64,000 nucleotides of DNA from SZUA-36 sp963727635 (GTDB lineage Bacteria > Pseudomonadota > Gammaproteobacteria > Xanthomonadales > SZUA-36), in assembly GCA_963727635.1 (NCBI GenBank), contig CAVSHP010000016.1, forward strand, positions 203,777-267,776. The letters are read 5' to 3'. Of the stretch, positions 17,833 through 26,212 are shown in pieces; position 1 is the first letter of the stretch; every line of letters starts with the position of its first letter. The translations under genes were made by a program, and so were the position numbers. The notes beneath the pieces were generated by a model. The model did not search any database, was not told the DNA's origin, and saw only the letters and a program-made list of their open reading frames with translations.

Positions 17833-20116
17833 GCCATTTTTTTGACACCCAGCTTCCGGCAAATGCCAATATGAAACTTGCTGCCGAACCTGTGGCAATG
17901 GTCAGCCCGATAAACTTCAACATCGGAATTGAAGAACCCGCCAGTATGCCGAATGTCATTGTTGTCGTGAGCGCACACGCCACCACGGCATGACGTGTGG
18001 CTGTTTGTTCAGCCACGGTTTCCTTTCTGCTCACAAACAGGGCGTAATCCAGCCCGAGCCCCATGACGAGAAGCAAGGCCACCAGGTGAATAATGGTCAA
18101 ACCTGCATGCATGGACGTGACCACCAAAACGGTCGTGGTCAATGACGCCATCACGGTCAGTACGATCCACAGTACCCGCCGGGGCTCCTTTTGTTCAAAC
18201 AGCAACAGGGCAATAATCAGCAGTGAGGCAAAGATAATTGTTTTGATTGCACCATGGCGATAATCACGCATCAGATCGAGTGATGACTGGTGCAAATCGA
18301 CCAACTCAATCTGCGGTTCCCAGGTCTGCACGCGGGCCGCAAGCTCCACTGGTTTTGGCTGGCTTATGGAAATCAGGGACACCCACTGGCCAGCCACGGT
18401 GACCAGGTGCGAATCCAGCCACGATTCCAGCGCAGTGGCCTCAAAATTAACCGGCAATAATGGCGACAGCGATTTTGCCCGCTCTGCATTCGCTTCGAAC
18501 GGGTCGAATGCATCCTCGCGAAAGGGTGATTTCGCAATGGCTTTTTGTAAACGAAGATGCAATTCTTCTTTCGGTGGAATCGCCTGTTGACGCTGTTTCT
18601 GGATGTGCTCGCTGGGGAGCAACTGGCTGACCGATTGCCATGACTCCAGCAGATTGTCGTCAGCGGCTTTTTTCAGCAGGAGATCAACCGCTTCGTTGTC
18701 ACGCAGCAAACTTTCCAGGCTTGGCGCACGCAGCACCAGCTGGTAGCGCATATCCAGTGTCCCCGCGGCGGACCGCAGCATTGTATCCTCGAGAAGCCGT
18801 TGTTCAGGTACCGGGCTCAGACTGGAAAGCCTGTCCTCCCATAAACCGTTCCTGAGCGACAATTGCGCGCCGAATAATGTGACCAACAAAGTCAACAAGG
18901 CAGGCCAGATGGCCAGCGGACGCTGTTGCGGATTGGTGTTTGATGCCCTCGTGACGCTCTTATCCGGGACAACGAAATATGGCAGCCAGTAACGGGTCGC
19001 CAGGGCGGCAACGATAACACCGCTGGCCGTGAAAGCACCCAGCTGGGCCAGGCCCTCAGAACCGGAAAGCGCGATTGCAAGATATGCGATCGCGGTGCTG
19101 GCAGCACCGATGCGGAGTGTCGGCCAGATCAGCTTTATGGCCACCTCACCGGTTTCCCGGCGGGCATGGCTGAACAGATGCAGGGGGTAGTCGATGGCAA
19201 CACCCATGAGGGTAAAGCCGAATGCCAGGGTGATGCCATGAACGCTGTCAAACATCATGGCTACGGTTGCCAGGCCGGCAAGAAAACCCATACCGATTGG
19301 CAGCGCGGCCAGCAAAAGCAGCTTAACTTTTCGGTAAATGGCAAACAGGATCACCAGCAGAGTTGTAATGGCCAGGATGGTCCGCTTTTGGGCCTCGGCA
19401 CGAATGGTATTCTGCAACTCGACACTGAAAGCCCCGACACCGGTCAATTCAAGCTGCACCGAGTCTGAGCCGGGTGAGTCAGTGAAGGCCTGTCTTATCG
19501 ACATGATGGCCTGTTCCTGCACTGCGATATCGGTTGCCGGCGCCCGCGTTTCCGCCAAGAGGACCGCACTCCCGTCTTTTGCAAACCACATGTCACCGGA
19601 AATGTTCACCGGTGCGAGGCGTTCGAGGATTTTCAGGGTTTGTAAAAATGGATCCCTGGCCATCAGGTCCAGCAGAAAGCTGCTTCCGCCGATGGTCAGA
19701 TCGCGACTGCGCTGCTGCAATGCCTGATCCAGCGAAGCCTGGCTGTAGTCGATGTCATCCAGCAGCAGATAGTAGCTCTTGACCGGTTCGGGAATAACGG
19801 TGTCTTCTATTGCAAATTCACCATTGAGAACATTCAAAAAGGCCGGCTGGGTACTGAGGGTTTCTTTCATCTGGTCGCTGATTTCAGCGAGCTGATCGCG
19901 TGACTGGCCTTTAAGCCCGATGACGACCAGGCGTGAGCCCGGTCCGTTCTTCAATTGCTCCAGCAGGATTTCCTGTGTGAGGCTGGTTTGCCGTGGGAAA
20001 AATGCACTGAGATCAAAGGTTAGCTGCAGCCGAAACGCCAATATGGTCAACGCGGCCAGGGCCAGTAATATCCACAGCACCGTCACCCGGGCCATTTTCG
20101 CACCCTGGATATTCAT
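17813..20116 (-). CDS. MMPL/RND-family exporter of the polyene cluster
   Basis: A 767-residue inner-membrane transporter with two repeated halves. Each has one helix, a large periplasmic domain and five further helices (for example TILAITTLLVILFAIYRKV, LGLDYALFVSRKETVAE). The motif pattern GVAIDYPLHLFSHARRE / GLGLDYALFVSRKE is that of the MMPL (mycobacterial membrane protein large) family, which moves lipids across the envelope. Here it probably exports the lipidated polyene toward the outer membrane. The start at 20116 overlaps the LolA-like gene by the four bases ATGA. It converges on the halogenase gene with a 20-nt overlap. Confidence 0.9.
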   Translation of the reverse strand: MNIQGAKMARVTVLWILLALAALTILAFRLQLTFDLSAFFPRQTSLTQEILLEQLKNGPGSRLVVIGLKGQSRDQLAEISDQMKETLSTQPAFLNVLNGEFAIEDTVIPEPVKSYYLLLDDIDYSQASLDQALQQRSRDLTIGGSSFLLDLMARDPFLQTLKILERLAPVNISGDMWFAKDGSAVLLAETRAPATDIAVQEQAIMSIRQAFTDSPGSDSVQLELTGVGAFSVELQNTIRAEAQKRTILAITTLLVILFAIYRKVKLLLLAALPIGMGFLAGLATVAMMFDSVHGITLAFGFTLMGVAIDYPLHLFSHARRETGEVAIKLIWPTLRIGAASTAIAYLAIALSGSEGLAQLGAFTASGVIVAALATRYWLPYFVVPDKSVTRASNTNPQQRPLAIWPALLTLLVTLFGAQLSLRNGLWEDRLSSLSPVPEQRLLEDTMLRSAAGTLDMRYQLVLRAPSLESLLRDNEAVDLLLKKAADDNLLESWQSVSQLLPSEHIQKQRQQAIPPKEELHLRLQKAIAKSPFREDAFDPFEANAERAKSLSPLLPVNFEATALESWLDSHLVTVAGQWVSLISISQPKPVELAARVQTWEPQIELVDLHQSSLDLMRDYRHGAIKTIIFASLLIIALLLFEQKEPRRVLWIVLTVMASLTTTVLVVTSMHAGLTIIHLVALLLVMGLGLDYALFVSRKETVAEQTATRHAVVACALTTTMTFGILAGSSIPMLKFIGLTIATGSAASFILAFAGSWVSKKWLSQTVH

Positions 20117-20718
20117 GGCTCGGCTGTGGCATGCAGAATTTCCATCAGGCTCCATTCACCCTTGGCCATGTCCACCCTGATGCTGGCCACGCTTTGCTCA
20201 TTCCCCTTGACCAGCATGCTTGCCAGGTGCGATGAGATCTTGCTGGACTTGGGCTCCAGGCGTAGCGTCCACGAGCATGATGTGCCGCTCAGTTCATAGT
20301 TGAACATCGCATCGAGCTTGTCCGCCTGTCCAGCCAATATGGCCTCGATACCGCCGAGCAAGACCCGCAATGGCATGCTTTTGCGCAATGACAGTTTGCG
20401 CACCTTCCCATCCCGGTCGATTTCAATTTTATCGTCGGCAATCAGGAAAGACTCATTAAATGGTGTCTCTATCACCTTGCGCAGATGCCCGGGACCGAGG
20501 TATTCCAGGTAGCCAGTCAGCACGATGGGTTCTTTTAGCATGGAATTGTGACGTTCTTCCCTGAACGCCACCCTGGCGGGTGCAGTAACAGCGATGCTCT
20601 CGAATACCGTCTTCAGGTCAAGGGACTGGGCATGTACTGTTACGCACGGCAAAAGGCAGATGGCCAGCAGACCCGATAAAACCAGCCTGAAATGTCGGAT
20701 GCGGGTATTCGGAATCAT
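20113..20718 (-). CDS. LolA-like periplasmic carrier of the polyene cluster
   Basis: About 201 residues with a signal peptide (FRLVLSGLLAICLLP...VTVHAQ) and a LolA-type half-barrel: VAFREERHNSMLKEPIVLTG, YLEYLGPGHLRKVIETP, ESFLIADDKIEIDRDGK. LolA-like proteins carry a lipid anchor through the periplasm. Its overlap with the MMPL exporter suggests the two pass the pigment lipid along one route. The frame can start at GTG 20727 right after the AMP-ligase stop. The ATG at 20718, preceded by AGGTGACAGGC, is used here. Confidence 0.85.
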   Translation of the reverse strand: MIPNTRIRHFRLVLSGLLAICLLPCVTVHAQSLDLKTVFESIAVTAPARVAFREERHNSMLKEPIVLTGYLEYLGPGHLRKVIETPFNESFLIADDKIEIDRDGKVRKLSLRKSMPLRVLLGGIEAILAGQADKLDAMFNYELSGTSCSWTLRLEPKSSKISSHLASMLVKGNEQSVASIRVDMAKGEWSLMEILHATAEP

Positions 20719-20727
20719 GCCTGTCAC

Positions 20728-22077
20728 CTATGCCATCTCTTTCTGCTGGCGCTTTTTGTTCAAAATATCCTCGTACAATCGTCTGATTGCCGAACTGGCC
20801 AGTTTTCCAGTCTCCTGACGTGGCAGAGCCGGCACCATGTAGACCGGACGCGGCAAAAACACCGGGTCCACGACAGGCTTCAATGCATCCACAATATCCG
20901 CGGGTTTCAGGTTCGGCGCAACGACTATCGCGACCAACCGCTCGGATTCATCTTCGGGACTGAAAATCACGCCATCCATGACATCCGGAATTGCCAAAAG
21001 CCGACGATTCAGATCAATCAATGACCCGCGCTTGCCCGCGATGTTGACCATGTCCTGATGGCGACCGAGCCATTTGAAACTGTGCTCGTCAATCTTTTCG
21101 ATAACGTCGTGAATCTCGACGTTTCCTGGCAAATGCTCCGCCCTGATCAGCGCGCCGGTTACGCCGACTTCCAATTCAAATAGTTCAGACAAATGCCAGT
21201 CTGCCTCTTCCGTGGTGTATCGACCTGCGATTATGCCGGATTCAGTGCTGCCAAAAACTTCAAAAACCCGCGTATCGAACTGCTTCTCCAGCAACCGTGC
21301 CATTTCCGTTGACAATGGCGCAGTGGCGCTGAAGATATGATCGAGACCCGGCAACGAAACGCCGGATTTCAGAAGCGCCCTGAGGTGTACCGGTGAAGAC
21401 ACAAGGGCGCGTGGCGCGGGTAGTGATTTGATTGCCTCGGCGATGTTCTGCGGGTAGAAAGGCGTCTGGTCAGAAATCGTTACATTGGTAAAGAGTGGAA
21501 AAAGTATCGAAGTTTCAAGACCCCACATATGCTGGGGCGGAACCGTGGCCACGATATTCAGCCGTTCACCTGTATTTTTCAGCAGCAGGGCGATATTGCC
21601 AAAACTTCCGGTACGCAATGTGCGCCAATACTTCGGATTGGGACTGGGTTTACCCGTGCTGCCGGACGTAAATGCGACCGCACATAGTTGCTCAGCTGAT
21701 ATGAGGGGAATGTCTTCATCCCTGATGTCGTCCGGTTTCCCCCGGAATGCGCCGTTTTCGATCTCCTTATATGAAAATCCGATCGTCCCCAGCGTATAGC
21801 TATCCGGATACTGCTGAGTTAATTCGGCCAATGTACTATCCAGCCTGTTAGGCGGCATTAACGTGCACTGCCCGGCAAGAATGGCAGCACAGAACCCCAG
21901 CAGGTACTCGTAGCGGTTGGTGGAAAGGTTGAAAGCGTAGCTGTGACTGGGGAGCCTGGAAGCAAGCGCTATTGCCTCCGTAATGAATTGCCCGACTTCG
22001 ATTTTCTCGCCTCGATAGAGCGCAATGATCTGTTCCGACTTCCTATTCGTAACTGGAAAATGCGGTTCTATATTCAA
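20728..22077 (-). CDS. AMP-dependent acyl/aryl-ACP ligase (ApeH-like)
   Basis: A 449-residue adenylate-forming enzyme. The phosphate-binding motif is AFTSGSTGKPSP (about 135-146), with the adenine region EVFGSTESGIIAGR, the hinge KWLGRHQDMVNIAGKR, and the catalytic Lys in PRQETGKLASSAIRRL. It would activate the aryl acid starter (probably a hydroxybenzoate) and load it on the carrier protein encoded just upstream. It starts at TTG 22077 with AGGA six bases before it. The LolA-like gene follows within 10 nt. The chorismatase at 23,799 would supply the substrate. Confidence 0.88.
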   Translation of the reverse strand: MNIEPHFPVTNRKSEQIIALYRGEKIEVGQFITEAIALASRLPSHSYAFNLSTNRYEYLLGFCAAILAGQCTLMPPNRLDSTLAELTQQYPDSYTLGTIGFSYKEIENGAFRGKPDDIRDEDIPLISAEQLCAVAFTSGSTGKPSPNPKYWRTLRTGSFGNIALLLKNTGERLNIVATVPPQHMWGLETSILFPLFTNVTISDQTPFYPQNIAEAIKSLPAPRALVSSPVHLRALLKSGVSLPGLDHIFSATAPLSTEMARLLEKQFDTRVFEVFGSTESGIIAGRYTTEEADWHLSELFELEVGVTGALIRAEHLPGNVEIHDVIEKIDEHSFKWLGRHQDMVNIAGKRGSLIDLNRRLLAIPDVMDGVIFSPEDESERLVAIVVAPNLKPADIVDALKPVVDPVFLPRPVYMVPALPRQETGKLASSAIRRLYEDILNKKRQQKEMA

Positions 22078-22132
22078 TTGCAGTCCTGGCCGGAATTAGA
22101 GGTGGCGTTTGACGTACACCCTCGAGGCGGAT

Positions 22133-22399
22133 TCAGGTGGTATTTTCCATGATATAGGCATTCAACGTTCGCAGCGTGCCGAAAGCCTTCTGCATGTTTT
22201 CGTCATCGGCTTTTAGTTGAATAGCATATTTTTGTGTAATTGCCAGAGCCAGCTCCAACGCATCGATGGAATCCAGACCAAGACCTTCTCCAAACAACGG
22301 TTCCTCCGGCATGATTTCATCAGCACTTACGTCCTCAAGATTCAAAGATTCAACGATCAGTTCAGCCAATTCTCTCTCTTGTTCGGTTTGTGTCTGCAT
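22133..22399 (-). CDS. Acyl carrier protein of the polyene PKS
   Basis: An 88-residue acidic four-helix protein. The phosphopantetheine attachment Ser44 lies in GEGLGLDSIDALEL. It carries the aryl starter and the growing polyene between the ligase, ketosynthase, reductase and dehydratases. GAAGGGAA precedes the ATG at 22399. It heads the leftward four-gene operon ACP, AMP-ligase, LolA-like, MMPL. Most described aryl polyene loci have two adjacent carrier proteins; only one is seen here, and the 55-bp gap to the ligase leaves no room for another. Confidence 0.92.
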   Translation of the reverse strand: MQTQTEQERELAELIVESLNLEDVSADEIMPEEPLFGEGLGLDSIDALELALAITQKYAIQLKADDENMQKAFGTLRTLNAYIMENTT

Positions 22400-22443
22400 T
22401 TCCCTTCTTGTCCCTTTGTGCTCTTATGGCATCCATAAAATGT

Positions 22444-23802
22444 ATGATAGTGTTTGGAACCAAATTAGCAAGAAATCAATTGAACAGACCTGACAAGAAG
22501 AGCGGAAAAACTGATGTACTCATCATCGGTGGTGGGCCAGCAGGAACGACCTTTGGAACCCTCATGAAAAAACGGGGCTTTGAGGTTACATTGCTTGAAA
22601 AAGGCCATCACCCCCGATTTCACATTGGTGAATCCCTGCTGCCCATGAACCTGCCAATTCTTGAGCGCCTGGGCGTGCTGGATGAGGTGAAGACCGTTGG
22701 TGTCATTAAACCTGGCGCCGATTTCACGGTTGGAAACAGTAACGCCGAGTTTCTGACCTTCCGCTTCGCCGAAGCGCTTGGCGACAGCCCTGGCAGCGCC
22801 TTTGAAGTCCGGCGGTCCGAGTTCGATCAGATACTGTTTGAAAACTGCAAAAAAAGCGGCGTGCATACCCATCAGGGCATGAAGGTCAGTCATGTTGAAA
22901 CCATGGACGACGAAACACATAAGGTCACAGCGCTCGATGGCAACGGGGACGAACACACCTGGGAAGCCCGGTTCCTGGTCGATGCGTCGGGAAGGGATAC
23001 CTTTTTGTCGAGCAAAAACGGTTGGAAGAAACCTAACCGCAAACATGCCAGCGCTGCTGTATTCGGGCACTTCAGGGGAGTAAAACGCAGACCGGGACCG
23101 GACCAGGGCAATATCAGCATCTATTGGTTCGATAGCGGCTGGATATGGATGATACCGCTTAAGGACGACATCATGAGTATCGGTGCGGTGAGCTATCCTG
23201 AGCACCTCAGAACCCGAAAAGGCTCGCTGGATGAGTTCCTGCTCGAGACCCTCGAGTCGATATCTGAAACCAGGCAACGCATGGCTGGCGCAGAAGCTGT
23301 TATCGCCGCCCAGGCCACCGGTAATTACTCGTACCTGTCAGACCGGTTGCATGGGCCTGGATTTCTGATGGTTGGCGATGCGTTTGCATTTATCGATCCG
23401 GTCTTTTCCAGCGGTGTATACCTGGCCATGCATGGCGCCGAACGCGGCGTTCCCGTGGCGGAGGCCTGGCTTTCCGGTGATCGCAGCCGTTACAGGCGCT
23501 GCTGCAATGACTATCAAAAAGAAATCCAGAGGGGCATGGCAAATTTTTCATGGTTTATCTACCGCTTTACGACGCCGGTGATGAGAAATCTGATGAGCAA
23601 TCCAAGAAATGTCCTGAAGGTGGTCCAGGCAGTCATTTCGATGCTGGCGGGCGATGTCTATCAAAACCGTCATGTCCGTCGCCGGTTACTGGTGTTCAAG
23701 ACGATCTATGCCATTTCCTCGCTGTTCAATTGGCGCGAGGCATTCAGCTACCGTAAAGCGAAATTAGCAAGGGTTCGGTCGGAAACCGGGCTGAATATAT
23801 GA
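22444..23802 (+). CDS. FAD-dependent halogenase, second copy
   Basis: About 452 residues with the FAD motif LIIGGGPAGTTFGTL, FHIGESLLPMNLP, the full halogenase signature GWIWMIP (about 232-238) and the second block MVGDAFAFIDPVFSSGVYLAM. This pattern fits halogenases of carrier-bound or free phenolic and pyrrole substrates (PltA/CmlS-like region). It is a better halogenase candidate than the copy at 16,252, whose signature is altered. The start is uncertain: ATG 22426, ATG 22444 and TTG 22480 are in frame and none has a strong ribosome site. The gene diverges from the ACP operon, and its stop overlaps the chorismatase start by ATGA. Confidence 0.88.
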   Translation: MIVFGTKLARNQLNRPDKKSGKTDVLIIGGGPAGTTFGTLMKKRGFEVTLLEKGHHPRFHIGESLLPMNLPILERLGVLDEVKTVGVIKPGADFTVGNSNAEFLTFRFAEALGDSPGSAFEVRRSEFDQILFENCKKSGVHTHQGMKVSHVETMDDETHKVTALDGNGDEHTWEARFLVDASGRDTFLSSKNGWKKPNRKHASAAVFGHFRGVKRRPGPDQGNISIYWFDSGWIWMIPLKDDIMSIGAVSYPEHLRTRKGSLDEFLLETLESISETRQRMAGAEAVIAAQATGNYSYLSDRLHGPGFLMVGDAFAFIDPVFSSGVYLAMHGAERGVPVAEAWLSGDRSRYRRCCNDYQKEIQRGMANFSWFIYRFTTPVMRNLMSNPRNVLKVVQAVISMLAGDVYQNRHVRRRLLVFKTIYAISSLFNWREAFSYRKAKLARVRSETGLNI

Positions 23803-24784
23803 CAAAGCGCTCGCGGCTCGTTATCAGGCTTGCCGAAGGGTGTACCCCGCCTACCCGGGAACACAAATTATTGTTGGGATTCCAGTTTGGATGCGACAAA
23901 GAAGGCCCACCCACCCGGCAACCGTCAGCCTGCAGCTCAAACCGCTGAATCGCCCGCAATTGACAGAAGCCTGGTGGTACGAGGGGGACGTGTCCTATAA
24001 GCAGGCAGGAGGTGTCGGGATTGCTGAATGCCTGGAATACACGGCTGCGGTGGTACAGGGGGACGCAACAGATACCAGTGGCATGCGTTCACAAACCCGG
24101 CAGGCGTACATTGAGTTAATCAACGCTGTCAGGTCAACAAATCATACGAACCTGGTCAGAGTGTGGAACTACTTTGATGAGATCAATAGCGGGGAAGGAG
24201 ATTCGGAGCGGTACAAACAGTTCTCAATCGGCCGGGCGGAAGCATTTGACGAGATGGGAATCAACGATGAATATTCTCCGACCGGCACGGCGATTGGCAC
24301 GCAAGGCGGCGGGCTGACCCTGGTTGCAGTTGCATCGAATCACGAGTACTGCCCGGTGGAAAACCCAAGACAGACCAGCGCATTCAACTACCCGACTATT
24401 TACGGACCAAAGAGTCCAAAATTCAGCCGGGGTGGATTCGTATCCTCGGAAAGCCACCGCCTGTTTCTTATCTCCGGCACCGCAGCGGTCGTAGGTCACG
24501 AATCGAACTTTCATTACGATACGGGACTGCAAGCCGATGAAACCATAAAAAATCTTGCCAGCCTGTGCGATGCAATTACAGCCGCGAATCCGGATGCCGA
24601 ACAGTTTGCGCTCGATGACCGGAGTATATTGAGGGTCTATATTAAAGACCCTGGGGATTACGCGCGGGTGTCGCAGGAATTGGTGGCGCGGATGAATGTC
24701 GATAAAAAGAACATCGCATACCTTCATGGAACCATTTGCCGTCGGGAACTGATGCTGGAAATAGATGGTGTCAAAGTGGTCTAG
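23799..24784 (+). CDS. Chorismatase of the FkbO/Hyg5/XanB2 family (hydroxybenzoate supply), one frameshift
   Basis: About 327 residues after joining two frames near 23,910. Conserved blocks are NLVRVWNYFDEINSGEGDSE, RYKQFSIGRAEAF, PTGTAIGTQGG, VENPRQTSAFNYPTIYGP, LISGTAAVVGHES and AYLHGTICRRELMLEIDG. These are the chorismatase family hallmarks. Members split chorismate; XanB2 forms 3- and 4-hydroxybenzoate, the xanthomonadin and ubiquinone precursors. The ATG at 23799 overlaps the halogenase stop by four bases, so the two are co-translated. The N-terminal frame (MTKRSRLVIRLAEG...LLLGFQFG) must shift to the next frame before HPATVSLQLK. One indel near CCCACCCACCCGG would explain this. Confidence 0.9.
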
Positions 24785-24800
24785 GCCATTGCCAAACCTG

Positions 24801-25076
24801 GTTGGAGACAGAAATCAGTTGGCCAGCAACACACCTTACCCATCAGCATCCGGCGCAGGGATGGTTGGCGCGTTGCAAACCAACTGCATCAGCAATACCG
24901 ATTGGTCTATCGAAAACCAGGACAATGTATTTCTGCTGCGTTTCCCTGGCGGCATGGCTGCGTCCGGCGGCGCATATATCAAAGTTGGTTCCTGGGATAT
25001 TTACCTTTCTCGTACGTCACAATATCAAAAAGCTATTTTCAGTAAATTAACCGGAAAATCTTATTATTGTCCGTAA
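24801..25076 (+). CDS. Short open frame after the chorismatase, unrecognised
   Basis: A frame through this stretch reads LASNTPYPSASGAGMVGALQ, then NVFLLRFPGGMAASGGAYIK and ends YYCP before TAA 25074-25076. Its composition is protein-like, but I recognise no family and no convincing start or ribosome site. It may be the 5' remnant of another cluster gene cut off where the sequence turns AT-rich (about 25,020). Low confidence. Confidence 0.25.
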   Translation, partial: VGDRNQLASNTPYPSASGAGMVGALQTNCISNTDWSIENQDNVFLLRFPGGMAASGGAYIKVGSWDIYLSRTSQYQKAIFSKLTGKSYYCP

Positions 25077-25096
25077 ATAATATGTTAATCTTATAT

Positions 25097-25180
25097 TTAA
25101 CCGGATAATATTCATTTACGGTCATTTATATGATTAAATTTTATATTCCGGTCATATATGATAAATTGCGGTCAATTTTA
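25097..25180 (+). promoter_or_regulatory. Repeated CGGTCA-type motif in front of the Fic gene
   Basis: Three copies of CGGTCA with similar AT-rich flanks lie at 25119-25124, 25149-25154 and 25169-25174 (TTACGGTCATTTATATGA, TTCCGGTCATATATGATA, TTGCGGTCAATTTTAGG). Related AACCGG words sit at about 25,048 and 25,099. The block ends at the ribosome site (TAGGAAAG) of the Fic gene. Iterated motifs over a promoter suggest an operator for repression or autoregulation. Confidence 0.45.
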
Positions 25181-25189
25181 GGAAAGACG

Positions 25190-26212
25190 ATGGCTACAAA
25201 ATTGTTGGGGTATGCTCGATTAATCGCTGATTACAAGCTCAAAGCGATGCCGCTTATGGAGCAATCAATCATAGATAGCGCGGTTAGAGGAAGAGACCGT
25301 CGAACAAAAAACGGACAAAACGTATTACTTTTCAGCCCTCAATACGAGCATGAAAACTCATTAACAGAACATCTACAGTTCGCTCTCAAATATGAGGGTG
25401 TAAATCTATCCATTCTCAATTTATTGTTCAGGCAGCCGATACAAGCCGCGTTGGAAAGTTGGATTCAGACCAGTCCTGCTTCCAGTTACGCGCGCAGAAC
25501 CTGTTTTTTGTACGAGTGGCTAACGGGTCAAAAATTGGCAGATGAAATAAGCGTTCCCAATCGAGAGCGTTATATCAATGCTGCAGATGGTAAGTTGCAG
25601 TTTGTACTGCCAGGTGGTGAAAAAAATATACGTTACCGAATTACAAATAACCTGCCAGGCACACCAGAGTTTTGTCCCATGGTGCGTAAAACTGAATACC
25701 TTTGTGCCATGATTTCAAAAGATTTGCGAACACAGGTTAGCGCGACCGTAGCCAGGTATGATCCAAACTTACTGAAAAGAGCAGCCAATTTGCTATATCT
25801 GAAAGAAACCCAATCATCCTTCGAGGTTGAACGGGAAATTCCGTCACCAACCAAAGCCCAGCGATTTGCGGATATGTTAAAACAAGCAGATCCTGGCATC
25901 CCGCTAACAGAAAGACGCTTTGCAGACTTACACAATATTGTGCTTGATCCACGTTTCCGCGAATTCACCTGGCGTAGCCAACAGAACTGGGTCGGAAAGG
26001 ATCATGGCTATCGCAAGCAAATTGACTACATTCCTCCGCGACCCGAAGATCTGCCGCAACTGATGAATGGTCTGATTGAAACGGTTTCAAAATGCAGTGC
26101 GGTCGCTAAAAGTCCTGAAATAAAAGGCGATACAAATAATAATTATGATCCTGTCGTACTCGCAGCAATAGTCTCGTTCGGCTTTGTGTTTATTCACCCA
26201 TTTATGGATGGT
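25190..26212 (+). CDS. Fic-family protein, cut off inside its catalytic motif
   Basis: 341 residues remain. The start at 25190 (MATKLLGYARLI) follows TAGGAAAGACG; the longer frame from 25130 lies in the repeated promoter block. N-terminal helical region; FALKYEGVNLSILNLLFR at about residues 66-83. The Fic core begins around QIDYIPPRPEDLPQLMNGL and ends VSFGFVFIHPFMDG. Fic proteins use HPFxDGNGR to transfer AMP from ATP. The reading leaves Fic-like sequence exactly after HPFMDG (26195-26212), so the Asn-Gly-Arg half and the C-terminus are missing. The AT-rich gene then joins GC-rich sequence of waaC. Confidence 0.85.

Noticed and set aside
25130..25189. Longer N-terminus for the Fic protein
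   Set aside because: It lies inside the repeated CGGTCA promoter block; the ATG at 25190 has a proper ribosome site.
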